NCBI GenBank assembly: GCA_021768055.1
Contig: JAASSE010000001.1
Coordinates: 1 to 16,964, forward strand
DNA: 16,964 nucleotides
Direction: 5' to 3'
Origin: Gammaproteobacteria bacterium
GTDB lineage: Bacteria; Pseudomonadota; Gammaproteobacteria; SZUA-229
Shown here: positions 7,786 through 15,306 of the stretch, in pieces
Layout of the letters: every line of letters begins with the position of its first letter
Position numbering within the stretch: position 1 is the stretch's first letter
Translations under genes and position numbers: made by a program
The notes under the pieces: model-generated
Seen by the model: the letters and a program-made list of their open reading frames with translations, nothing else
Told to the model about the DNA's origin: nothing
Database searches by the model: none

Positions 7786-7792
7786 TAAACAG

Positions 7793-7899
7793 GGAAAACT
7801 GGAAAACGCTTCCAATTTAAGTGCAGTTTGTGTGAGAATACGCGAATTTTCCGCAAATGCGCCCTTGGCGCTATTCTCAAGAATAAAGGAAACAGGGCT
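7793..7899 (+). promoter_or_regulatory. Structured lpxC leader (dyad and nested hairpins)
   Basis: Within the predicted leader, TGGAA (7800-7804) and TTCCA (7810-7814) form a dyad next to a direct repeat of GGAAAAC (7793-7799 and 7801-7807). Further on, TGAGAATA (7833-7840) and TATTCTCA (7872-7879) form an 8-bp perfect outer stem. It encloses GCGCC (7859-7863) / GGCGC (7867-7871) with a 3-nt loop. AAAGGA at 7885-7890 is the lpxC SD, 9 nt before TTG 7900, so the large stem ends only 5 nt before the SD. I cannot match this to a known riboswitch or thermometer class. Confidence 0.35.
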
Positions 7900-8814
7900 T
7901 TGATCAAGCAAAGAACGCTGAAGAATGTGATTCGTGCCACCGGCGTGGGGCTGCATTCAGGCGAGAAAGTATATATGACACTGCGACCTGCGCCTGCAGA
8001 TACAGGTGTCATATTTCGCAGGATTGATCTGAACGACCCTGTAGATATCAAGGCCACAGCTGAAAATGTCGGCCCGACAACCTTGTCAACAACGCTTGAA
8101 GTAGATGGTGTTCAGGTGTCCACTGTTGAACATTTGTTGTCAGCGATGGCCGGTCTTGGCATCGACAATGCTTATGTTGATCTCAGCGCGGCTGAAGTTC
8201 CGATCATGGATGGTAGTTCCGGTCCGTTCGTGTTTCTTATCCAGTCAGCCGGTATCGCAGAGCAAGACGCGCCAAAACGTTTTATCCGCATCAAGAAATC
8301 GATTGTTGTAGAAGAAAAAGACAAATGGGCCCGGTTTGATCCATTTGATGGATTCAAGGTAAGTTTCACCATCGATTTCAACCATCCAGTATTTAAAGGC
8401 AGACCGCGCAAGGCGGAAGTCGACTTCTCCACGACCTCATTTGTAAAAGAAGTCAGCCGGGCAAGAACCTTCGGCTTCATGAGTGATATCGAGCAACTTC
8501 GATCGCAGAACCTCGCCCTCGGTGGCAGTATTGATAATGCCGTAGTCGTTGATGAATACCGCGTACTTAATGAAGACGGCCTTCGTTACGACGACGAATT
8601 TGTAAAACACAAAATCCTCGATGCTATCGGTGATCTTTATCTACTGGGCCACAGCTTAATCGGCGCTTTCTCGGGTTACCGCTCAGGCCATGCTCTCAAT
8701 AACAAGTTATTAAAAGCCCTGTGTGCAGATCAAACAGCCTGGGAAGAAGTGACGTTTGAGGATGACGAGGCCGCATCGCCAATCTCCTATACCCAGCCGC
8801 TGCAGGCGACTTAA
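7900..8814 (+). CDS. lpxC: LpxC, UDP-3-O-acyl-GlcNAc deacetylase
   Basis: LpxC is the zinc deacetylase of the committed step of lipid A synthesis, so the organism makes LPS. From TTG 7900 the product is 304 aa, beginning MIKQRTLK as in E. coli LpxC (305 aa). The active-site residues are present: Glu77-His78 in STVEHLL, zinc ligands His237 and Asp241 in [10 protein letters not shown], and His264 in YRSGHALNN. The frame is open further upstream to a TTG at 7828, but the homologous N-terminus and the AAAGGA SD favour 7900. TTG is a weak initiator, relevant because LpxC dosage is tightly controlled in enterobacteria. The C-terminal tail (YTQPLQAT) differs from the E. coli FtsH degron tail, so control may differ. 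Confidence 0.96.
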   Translation: MIKQRTLKNVIRATGVGLHSGEKVYMTLRPAPADTGVIFRRIDLNDPVDIKATAENVGPTTLSTTLEVDGVQVSTVEHLLSAMAGLGIDNAYVDLSAAEVPIMDGSSGPFVFLIQSAGIAEQDAPKRFIRIKKSIVVEEKDKWARFDPFDGFKVSFTIDFNHPVFKGRPRKAEVDFSTTSFVKEVSRARTFGFMSDIEQLRSQNLALGGSIDNAVVVDEYRVLNEDGLRYDDEFVKHKILDAIGDLYLLGHSLIGAFSGYRSGHALNNKLLKALCADQTAWEEVTFEDDEAASPISYTQPLQAT

Positions 8815-8822
8815 GCACAGAC

Positions 8823-8873
8823 CTTAATTTTTTAAGTTGGCTCGTTTTTCGAAGTGCGAGCCGCCAGATTTTT
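8823..8873. terminator. Possible weak terminator between convergent lpxC and dciA
   Basis: CTTAA (8823-8827) and TTAAG (8832-8836) make an AT-rich dyad around TTTT. GGCTCG (8839-8844) and CGAGCC (8857-8862) make a 6-bp GC-rich stem with a 12-nt loop, followed on the + strand by a TTTTT run at 8869-8873 about 6 nt away. It overlaps the 3' end of dciA. The geometry is suboptimal, so this is tentative. Confidence 0.3.
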
Positions 8874-9269
8874 CAATGCGTCCCGCAAATCCTTGTCCTC
8901 AATATATGAAGCCGTCTGACTGATCAATTCACTTGATTGCTGGCTGATTTGCCGTGGTTTGGCTTTAACAGGCTTCTCGTCCAGCAACGGTTTCGAATTC
9001 ACGGGTCGACTGAAGACCTGTATATGGTGTAGATTAGGCCTGCCGTTGCTTTGCAGTATGGCAAGTATCTGTGGGCCCAGTTGTCGTAATCGTGTTGTCC
9101 AAACAGGCGAGTCAGTCATAATTACAACCGTCCTGTCGCGAATATTGGCAACATGGTAATGACCGTCACTTTCAGGGGGGAGTTCGCTACGCAGCAATGA
9201 AGTCAAGCGCCTGAGCTCCTGCGCGCGCTTTTTCAACGAGTCGTCGAGTCTGGAATTAAATAAGTCCAA
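8832..9269 (-). CDS. dciA: DciA-like (DUF721) DnaB helicase loader
   Basis: The 145 aa product has the DUF721 core: a basic helical segment (LKKRAQELRRLTSLLRSELPP, about 12-32), then YHVANIRDRTVVIMTDSPVWTTRLRQLGPQIL (about 38-69), with the characteristic Asp-Ser-Pro-x-Trp-x-x-x-Leu-Arg pattern. DUF721 proteins of the DciA group interact with the replicative helicase DnaB and promote its loading in bacteria lacking DnaC. About 65 linker-like residues follow, then a short conserved-looking helix (IEDKDLRDALKNLAART). The gene is convergent with lpxC and divergent from the M23 gene; Pseudomonas has the same DUF721 gene at this place. The TTG start at 9267-9269 lacks a clear SD, and the frame is closed by TAG at 9288-9290, so the exact N-terminus is uncertain. 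Confidence 0.8.
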   Translation of the reverse strand: MDLFNSRLDDSLKKRAQELRRLTSLLRSELPPESDGHYHVANIRDRTVVIMTDSPVWTTRLRQLGPQILAILQSNGRPNLHHIQVFSRPVNSKPLLDEKPVKAKPRQISQQSSELISQTASYIEDKDLRDALKNLAARTSKNEPT

Positions 9270-9332
9270 AATTGCAATAAATTCCGGCTATTGGTCTATG
9301 CTTAAAGTTGCTGCACACAAAAAAAATCGACC
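9270..9332. promoter_or_regulatory. Divergent promoter region between dciA and the M23 gene
   Basis: This 63-bp gap must hold start signals for both divergent genes. On the + strand TTGCAA (9272-9277) and TATGCT (9297-9302) could be -35 and -10 elements, but the 19-bp spacer is long. An A8 run precedes ATG 9333 and no SD is visible. I see no clear minus-strand promoter. Confidence 0.3.
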
Positions 9333-10241
9333 ATGAATATCATTTTTCTCGGTAAATTCAGAGGCAGACCCGTACGTTGTCAGATCGGTGGAGGCTGGCA
9401 AAAACTGGCCTGTCTGAGCACCATCTTAACAGTTCTGGCTGTGGTTGCCGGTACTGGCTTCTGGTGGGGCTACACTACCAAGGAAATCGTGCAACTTACT
9501 GTTTTAGAACAGGAAATTGCAAAAGAGAAGGCTCTGATCGAGCAAACCCGCATGACCGCCCAGTCCGATCTCGATGCTCTTGCAGCCCATATCGGCCAAA
9601 TGCAGGCCAATGTAACCCGTCTGAATGCGCTGGGACAGCGCCTGGTTACCGTGACCAAGCTGGACAAGGGTGAGTTCGATTTTGAACGAAAACCGGCCTA
9701 TGGCGGCCCGCATGAACCTGCCACCGGTACCACCATGGATCTGAACACGGTACTGACAGAATTGAACGAAGAGCTGCACAGCCGCGAACAACAGCTGTCA
9801 TTGCTGGAAGACGTGATTATGCGCAGCGAGCTGATGAAAGAAGCCAGCCCAAGCGGTCGGCCGATCAAAAAAGGCTGGATCTCGTCCTATTACGGTAAAC
9901 GCACCGATCCGTTCAGCGGCAAGATCGAAATGCACAAGGGCATGGACTTTGCCGGCAAGGCGGGCAGTGACGTCGTCGCCGTTGCCAGCGGTGTGGTGAC
10001 CTGGACAGGTGACCGCTACGGCTATGGCAATCTGGTCGAAATCAACCACGGCAATGGCTATGTTACCCGCTACGGTCATAATGATGATATCGTGGTAAAC
10101 ATCGGTGACAGTGTCGAACGTGGTCAGGCCATTGCAAAAATGGGCTCAACCGGCCGCTCAACAGGCCCACATGTACACTTTGAAGTGCTGTTGAATGACC
10201 GCCAGATAGATCCGATCCGTTTCGTCCAGTCCAAAGGTTGA
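9333..10241 (+). CDS. Membrane-anchored M23 (LytM) peptidoglycan endopeptidase
   Basis: The 302 aa protein has a short basic N-terminus, one transmembrane segment (about 24-47), periplasmic coiled-coil regions (about 52-110 and 137-168) and a C-terminal M23/LytM domain (about 178-298). All catalytic features are visible: His201 and Asp205 in HKGMDFAG, His249 in YGHN, and the H-x-H motif His280/His282 in GPHVHFEV. This predicts an active zinc endopeptidase that cleaves peptide cross-links, rather than a degenerate EnvC/NlpD-type amidase activator, which lacks these residues. Pseudomonas has an M23 gene at the same position before secA. ATG 9333 has no recognisable SD. I do not assign a gene name, since M23 naming depends on functional tests. 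Confidence 0.9.
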   Translation: MNIIFLGKFRGRPVRCQIGGGWQKLACLSTILTVLAVVAGTGFWWGYTTKEIVQLTVLEQEIAKEKALIEQTRMTAQSDLDALAAHIGQMQANVTRLNALGQRLVTVTKLDKGEFDFERKPAYGGPHEPATGTTMDLNTVLTELNEELHSREQQLSLLEDVIMRSELMKEASPSGRPIKKGWISSYYGKRTDPFSGKIEMHKGMDFAGKAGSDVVAVASGVVTWTGDRYGYGNLVEINHGNGYVTRYGHNDDIVVNIGDSVERGQAIAKMGSTGRSTGPHVHFEVLLNDRQIDPIRFVQSKG

Positions 10242-10280
10242 TAAGCAGCTGTAATTCCTCGCTGAATCCCTTAATCTACT

Positions 10281-10309
10281 GTGACCGGGAGACCATTCTC
10301 GGGCATAAT
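10281..10309 (+). promoter_or_regulatory. Putative sigma-70 promoter for secA
   Basis: GTGACC (10281-10286, 4/6 to TTGACA) and CATAAT (10304-10309, 5/6 to TATAAT) are separated by exactly 17 bp. Transcription would begin near 10316, leaving a leader of about 58 nt. The 132-nt gap between the M23 gene and secA also holds a perfect 10-bp palindrome GTTTGCAAAC at 10332-10341. No secM-like ORF is present. Confidence 0.5.
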
Positions 10310-10373
10310 ATACGCCTTTATTTTTGACCCAGTTTGCAAACACGCCTGATCGGCACGATTTTCTACCCGACAA

Positions 10374-13097
10374 ATGATTACAAACCTCACCCGCAAGATT
10401 TTTGGCAGCCGTAATGAGCGCATTATTAAACGGCACAGCAAGACGGTTGAAATCATCAACCAGCTTGAAGCTGAGATCGAGGCCCTGAGTGATGAACAGC
10501 TCGCAGCCAGGACGCTGGAGTTCCGTCAACGTTACAACGATGGTGAAAGCCTGGATGATTTATTGCCAGAAGCATTCGCGGTAGTGCGGGAAGCCGGCAA
10601 GCGCGTGCTCAACATGCGCCACTTCGATGTCCAGTTGATTGGCGGCATGGTTCTGCACAGCGGCAAGATTGCAGAAATGCGCACCGGTGAGGGCAAAACA
10701 CTGGTGGCAACACTGGCGGCGTATCTGAATGCGATTCCGGGCAAGGGCGTGCATATCGTTACGGTGAATGACTATCTGGCCAGACGCGATGCGGCATGGA
10801 TGGGCAAGATCTACAACTTTCTCGGCATGACTACAGGCGTCAGTGTTGCCGGTATGGAGCATGCAGACAAGAAGCAGGCTTATGCGTGCGACATTACCTA
10901 CGGTACCAATAACGAGTTCGGTTTTGATTATCTGCGCGACAACATGGCTTTTACTGCCGAGGACAAGGTCCAGTGTGAGCTTAATTTTGCGATCGTGGAT
11001 GAAGTCGACTCTATTCTCATTGATGAGGCACGCACACCGTTGATCATATCCGGTGCCGTCGACGAAAGCAGCGACCTGCACGTGCGTTTCAAGGACATCG
11101 TCAAAAAACTTGAACGTGGAGAACACAAAGGCAAGGATGAGCCGGAAGAGGGTGATTTCAGTATTGATGAAAAACAGCGTGCCGTGCACATCACCGAACA
11201 GGGTCACCAGCATGTAGAACAGATTCTGATTGATGAAGGCATCCTGCCGGAGAATGAAAGTCTCTACAGCGCGAAGAATATCAACCTGCTGCATTATCTG
11301 AATGCCGCGCTGCGCGCCAATAACGTGTTTGAGCGTGACGTCCACTACATCGTACAAGACAATCAAGTCGTCATCGTCGATGAGTTTACCGGCCGTACTA
11401 TGTCGGGCAGGCGCTGGTCGGACGGTTTGCACCAGGCGGTTGAAGCCAAGGAAAATGTGCCAATTCAGAGCGAGAACCAGACGCTGGCGTCGATCACGTT
11501 CCAGAACTATTTCAGGCTGTACAACAAACTCTCGGGCATGACCGGTACCGCCGATACCGAAGCTCCCGAGTTGATGCAGATCTACAGCCTCGAAGTTATC
11601 ATCGTGCCGACTAACAAGACCATGATACGCGCCGATCTGACCGACCAGGTGTATCTGACCAAGGATGAAAAATATGATGCGGTCATCACTGACATCAAGG
11701 ATTGTATCGAACGCAAGCAACCGGTGCTGGTGGGCACCGCCTCGATTGAAGTGTCCGAGCATATCTCCAGGTTACTCAAAAACCTTGGCATTCAGCACAA
11801 CACCCTGAACGCCAAGCAGCATGAAAACGAGGCGCATATCATCGAACACGCTGGTCGTCCCGGGGCAGTCACCATCGCCACCAACATGGCCGGTCGCGGT
11901 ACCGATATCGTGCTCGGCGGTAACCTCGAGGCCGAGCTCACGGCGAAGCCGGATGCCAGCGAGACGGAACAGCAAAAGATCAGGGATGACTGGCAGCAGC
12001 GTCATAATGTAGTGCTCGAAGCCGGCGGGCTGCACGTGATCGGCAGTGAGCGCCACGAGTCACGCCGTATCGACAACCAGCTACGCGGCCGTTCCGGGCG
12101 CCAGGGCGATGCCGGTTCCAGCCGGTTTTACCTGTCACTGCAGGACGACCTGATGCGCATCTTCGCTTCCGACAAGGTGGGTGCACTGATGAAGCGGCTG
12201 GGTATGGAGAAGGGTGAATCGATCGAACACCCCTGGGTCACGCGTGCCATCGAAAATGCGCAGCGCAAGGTCGAAGGCCATAACTTCGATATCCGCAAGC
12301 AGCTACTCGAATACGACGATGTCGCCAATGATCAGCGCAAGGTGATCTACGCGCAGCGCAATGAAATGATGGCGACCGATGACCTGTCCGATGTGGTGAA
12401 AAATATCCGTGAGGATGCGGTGAATGACATCGTCTCGGGCCACATCCCTTATGGCAGTCTCGATGAACAATGGGACCTGGAAGGGCTGGAAGAAGCGCTC
12501 GATGATGAGTTCGGCCTGGCGATGCCCATCAGGCAATGGATGGAACAAGACCATGATCTGAATGAAGAGGGCCTGCGCGAACGTATTCTCGACACCCTGG
12601 TGAAGGATTACGAAGAAAAGGAACAGATGGTCGGCACTGATACCATGCGCCAGTACGAGAAATTTATCCTGCTGCAGGTGCTGGACAGGTTATGGAAAGA
12701 GCATCTGGCTGCAATGGATTATCTGCGCCAGAGTATCGGCCTGCGCGGTTACGCGCAAAAGAATCCCAAGCAGGAATACAAGCGTGAATCGTTCGAGATG
12801 TTCACGGAACTGCTCGAGCGTATCAAGCACGAGGCGGTGACGTTGTTGTCGAAAGTCCAGATTCGTGAACCCGAGGAAGTCGAAGATCTTGAACAACAAG
12901 GCTACCAGCAGCCGGCCAATGTGAGTTATCAGCATCAGCAGGCCGATGCGCTGCACGACACCGCACCGGAGCAAGGCGCAGAAGCGGCACGACCACAGCA
13001 GCCCTATGTACGCGGCGACAGAAAGATCGGCAGAAACGAACCCTGTTATTGCGGCTCCGGCAAGAAATACAAACACTGCCACGGCAAGCTGAACTGA
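10374..13097 (+). CDS. secA: SecA, preprotein translocase motor ATPase
   Basis: SecA couples ATP hydrolysis to movement of preproteins through SecYEG. The 907 aa product is full length and begins like E. coli SecA ([16 protein letters not shown]). Walker A is MRTGEGKTL (102-110), the Walker B/DEVD box is at 209-212, the second nucleotide-binding fold has [14 protein letters not shown], and the helicase motif VI-like [10 protein letters not shown] is present. The extreme C-terminus carries the zinc-binding SEC-C motif that contacts SecB and lipids: Cys891, Cys893, Cys902 and His903. The linker before it (about 850-880) is Gln-rich and variable, as usual. No SD is visible before ATG 10374. Unlike E. 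coli there is no secM upstream. Confidence 0.97.
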   Translation: MITNLTRKIFGSRNERIIKRHSKTVEIINQLEAEIEALSDEQLAARTLEFRQRYNDGESLDDLLPEAFAVVREAGKRVLNMRHFDVQLIGGMVLHSGKIAEMRTGEGKTLVATLAAYLNAIPGKGVHIVTVNDYLARRDAAWMGKIYNFLGMTTGVSVAGMEHADKKQAYACDITYGTNNEFGFDYLRDNMAFTAEDKVQCELNFAIVDEVDSILIDEARTPLIISGAVDESSDLHVRFKDIVKKLERGEHKGKDEPEEGDFSIDEKQRAVHITEQGHQHVEQILIDEGILPENESLYSAKNINLLHYLNAALRANNVFERDVHYIVQDNQVVIVDEFTGRTMSGRRWSDGLHQAVEAKENVPIQSENQTLASITFQNYFRLYNKLSGMTGTADTEAPELMQIYSLEVIIVPTNKTMIRADLTDQVYLTKDEKYDAVITDIKDCIERKQPVLVGTASIEVSEHISRLLKNLGIQHNTLNAKQHENEAHIIEHAGRPGAVTIATNMAGRGTDIVLGGNLEAELTAKPDASETEQQKIRDDWQQRHNVVLEAGGLHVIGSERHESRRIDNQLRGRSGRQGDAGSSRFYLSLQDDLMRIFASDKVGALMKRLGMEKGESIEHPWVTRAIENAQRKVEGHNFDIRKQLLEYDDVANDQRKVIYAQRNEMMATDDLSDVVKNIREDAVNDIVSGHIPYGSLDEQWDLEGLEEALDDEFGLAMPIRQWMEQDHDLNEEGLRERILDTLVKDYEEKEQMVGTDTMRQYEKFILLQVLDRLWKEHLAAMDYLRQSIGLRGYAQKNPKQEYKRESFEMFTELLERIKHEAVTLLSKVQIREPEEVEDLEQQGYQQPANVSYQHQQADALHDTAPEQGAEAARPQQPYVRGDRKIGRNEPCYCGSGKKYKHCHGKLN

Positions 13098-13106
13098 TTG
13101 TGCAGC

Positions 13107-14324
13107 ATGGCTGTCGGTCTATCTGAACCAGAAAATCTGCTGCCTGTTGCCGGCGTTGAACTGGCAGCCATCTCCGCAGGCATCAAGGCCAATCAACAGG
13201 ATGATCTGGTACTGCTCAAGCTGGAACAGGGTTCATGCTGTGCCGCTGTTTTCACCCGCAATGCGTTTTGTGCAGCACCCGTGATCATCGCCAGGGAGCA
13301 TCTAAAACTGGCATCACCCCGGGCGCTGCTGATCAATTCAGGCAATGCCAATGCTGGCACCGGTGAGCAGGGGCTAGAGGATGCCCGGCAAAGCTGCGCC
13401 CTGGTCGCCGAGGTCATCGGTTGTGAACCCCAGGAGGTACTGCCGTTCTCCACTGGCGTGATTGGAGAAAATCTGCCGATGCAGAAGCTGCAAAGCGGTA
13501 TCGCCCGCTTACCGGGCAAGCTGGGTGCTGACAACTGGCTGCTGGCGGCGCGCGGCATCATGACCACGGATACGCTGGCTAAAGCCGTGTCGAGTACCGT
13601 GACGGTGGATGCGACCGAAGTCACCATCACCGGTATCGCCAAAGGCGCCGGCATGATTCGACCGGACATGGCCACGATGCTGGCGTTCATCAGCACCGAT
13701 GCAACAGTTGAACCGGACTGGCTGCAACAGTGTCTGCATGCAGCAGTGAAAATCTCGTTCAATTGCATCACCGTCGATGGCGATACCTCAACCAATGACG
13801 CCTGCATACTCACCGCAACCGGCGCATCCGGCAGTCGCATGCTTGCAGGCGAGTGTGATGACAGCAAGCAATTTGTCCAGGTGCTTACCGATGTTTGTAC
13901 CCGCCTGGCGCAGGCGATCGTTCGCGACGGCGAGGGCGCCAGCAAGTTTGTGACCATCATTGTTGATTCAGCTGCGGATGAAGCCGAGGCCCGGCGCGTC
14001 GCCTACACCATTGCGCATTCGCCACTGGTCAAAACCGCCTTGTTCGCGAGTGATCCGAACTGGGGCAGGATACTCGCTGCAGTCGGTCGTGCCGCTCTGG
14101 ATGACCTGGACATCGATACCATCAGGATATTTCTTGACGATGTCTGTATTGTCAGTAATGGCGGGCGCGATGCGGCCTACCAGGAAGATATGGGCCAGCA
14201 GGTCATGAGCCAGGATGAAATCACCATACGCGTTGAACTCAATCGTGGCGAACAGCAGGCAACGGTGTGGACCTCTGACCTGTCTTACGACTACGTAAAA
14301 ATCAATGCCGAGTACCGCACCTGA
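13107..14324 (+). CDS. argJ: ArgJ, glutamate N-acetyltransferase / N-acetylornithine acetyltransferase
   Basis: ArgJ transfers acetyl from N-acetylornithine to glutamate in the acetyl-recycling arginine pathway; some members also use acetyl-CoA. From ATG 13107 it is 405 aa, normal for the family. NSGNANAGTGEQG (77-89), STGVIGE (115-121), and KGAGMIRPDMATML (179-192) are present. The last contains the autoprocessing site Ala189-Thr190, where Thr190 becomes the N-terminal nucleophile of the beta chain. Further motifs are DGDTSTNDACI, AIVRDGEGASKFV, SDPNWGRILAAVGR, and the C-terminus YVKINAEYRT. A TTG directly after the secA stop (13098) is an in-frame alternative, but homologues begin MAVGL. 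The 9-nt gap suggests co-transcription with secA. Whether it is bifunctional cannot be judged here. Confidence 0.95.
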   Translation: MAVGLSEPENLLPVAGVELAAISAGIKANQQDDLVLLKLEQGSCCAAVFTRNAFCAAPVIIAREHLKLASPRALLINSGNANAGTGEQGLEDARQSCALVAEVIGCEPQEVLPFSTGVIGENLPMQKLQSGIARLPGKLGADNWLLAARGIMTTDTLAKAVSSTVTVDATEVTITGIAKGAGMIRPDMATMLAFISTDATVEPDWLQQCLHAAVKISFNCITVDGDTSTNDACILTATGASGSRMLAGECDDSKQFVQVLTDVCTRLAQAIVRDGEGASKFVTIIVDSAADEAEARRVAYTIAHSPLVKTALFASDPNWGRILAAVGRAALDDLDIDTIRIFLDDVCIVSNGGRDAAYQEDMGQQVMSQDEITIRVELNRGEQQATVWTSDLSYDYVKINAEYRT

Positions 14325-14327
14325 TTC

Positions 14328-15275
14328 GTGAGCGACGAAGTGATACATGTTGCCGTTGCGGCCGTCATCGACAATGGCAGGGTGCTGATCAGTCAGCGTA
14401 AGGAGGGCACCCACCTTGAGGGTTACTGGGAATTTCCCGGCGGCAAGCTGGAGCCGGGAGAGTCCATCGAATCCGGTTTGAGGCGGGAGCTGCGTGAAGA
14501 ACTGGCTATCGAACCACTGAGCTACCGGCCCCTGATCAAGGTCCGGCATCAATACCCGGAAAAATCCGTGTTACTGGATGTGTGGAAAGTCGATGCCTAC
14601 AGCGGGGTAGCGGCAAGTGTTGAAGGGCAGGCGATAGAATGGCGCGTCATTGACGAGCTCGTGCCATTGAGTTTTCCTCCGGCTGATGTACCCGTGATCA
14701 CGGCGCTGTCTTTACCTGCGTGTCATTTAATAACCGGCAAGTTTACAGACCTGGCAGATTTTGAATCCCGCCTGGGTGAGTCGCTGAACAACGGTATCGA
14801 AATCGTGCAATGTCGGATTACACACGACTGGCTGCAGCAAAACAGCTTGTCGCTGGCACTGGATGTGATGAATGTTTCCAAACTGCTGTGCCGGCAACAT
14901 GACGCGGACCTGTTGTTCAATGTTCCCGACGAGCTCGGTCTGCACGTCACCGAAGGCAGGCACTTTAACAGTCGGCAACTACAGCAAATGGATACGCGCC
15001 CGGATTTGAAGCTGGTGTCGGCTTCCTGCCACAGCCGGCAGGAACTGGAACTGGCGCAGGCCAAAGGTGTGGATTATGCGTTTTTATCGCCGGTACAGAA
15101 AACGCAGAGCCACCCCGATGCACAGCCTCTGGGTTGGGACGGTTTCAGCGATATCATTGACGGCATCAATATGCCCGTGTACGCACTCGGCGGTGTCAGC
15201 GGCAATGATGTTGAGACAGCCTGGCTCGCCGGCGCGCAGGGCGTCGCCGCCATCGGTGCTTTCTGGGGAAGTTAA
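14328..15275 (+). CDS. Nudix hydrolase (MutT-like) fused to ThiE/TenI-like domain
   Basis: Residues 1 to about 128 are a MutT-type Nudix domain. The Nudix box G-x5-E-x7-R-E-x2-E-E runs from Gly39 to Ile61 (Glu45, Arg53, Glu54, Glu57, Glu58). This suggests hydrolysis of oxidised dGTP, not proven. Residues about 132-315 are a TIM-barrel domain related to thiamine-phosphate synthase: LITGK (134-138), LSPVQKTQSHPDA (253-265), and the phosphate-binding ALGGVSGND with GVAAIGAFW. Several ThiE catalytic stretches are altered. The fusion is known from Pseudomonas and other gammaproteobacteria. The GTG start (14328-14330) is 3 nt after the argJ stop without a clear SD; GTG 14340 is an alternative. Probably translated by coupling with argJ. 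Confidence 0.88.
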   Translation: MSDEVIHVAVAAVIDNGRVLISQRKEGTHLEGYWEFPGGKLEPGESIESGLRRELREELAIEPLSYRPLIKVRHQYPEKSVLLDVWKVDAYSGVAASVEGQAIEWRVIDELVPLSFPPADVPVITALSLPACHLITGKFTDLADFESRLGESLNNGIEIVQCRITHDWLQQNSLSLALDVMNVSKLLCRQHDADLLFNVPDELGLHVTEGRHFNSRQLQQMDTRPDLKLVSASCHSRQELELAQAKGVDYAFLSPVQKTQSHPDAQPLGWDGFSDIIDGINMPVYALGGVSGNDVETAWLAGAQGVAAIGAFWGS

Positions 15276-15280
15276 ACCTA

Positions 15281-15297
15281 TAGATCCTAGATCCTAG
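15281..15297. repeat. Short tandem repeat TAGATCC in the convergent gap
   Basis: TAGATCC occurs twice in tandem (15281-15287, 15288-15294) followed by TAG. It sits in the 31-bp gap between the Nudix/ThiE stop and the zapD stop. No hairpin with a T-run is evident, so termination is not explained by it. Confidence 0.5.
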
Positions 15298-15306
15298 TTC
15301 CTTGGC

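Noticed and set aside
7800..7814. TGGAA-N5-TTCCA as a LacI-family operator
   Set aside because: The centre does not have the symmetric CG typical of that family and no matching regulator gene is nearby; kept only as a dyad in the leader.
7828..7899. Upstream TTG extension of lpxC
   Set aside because: It would add 24 residues not found in LpxC and lacks an SD; it also covers the predicted leader hairpin.
10324..10352. TTGACC at 10324-10329 as a second -35 for secA
   Set aside because: No acceptable -10 element occurs 16-18 bp downstream.
10560..11762. 400-codon minus-strand open frame inside secA
   Set aside because: It is antisense to highly conserved SecA sequence. Its translation has no recognisable motif, and the length follows from SecA codon usage.
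13193..13960. 255-codon minus-strand open frame inside argJ
   Set aside because: Low-complexity Ser/Ala/Val-rich shadow of argJ with no SD or domain signal.
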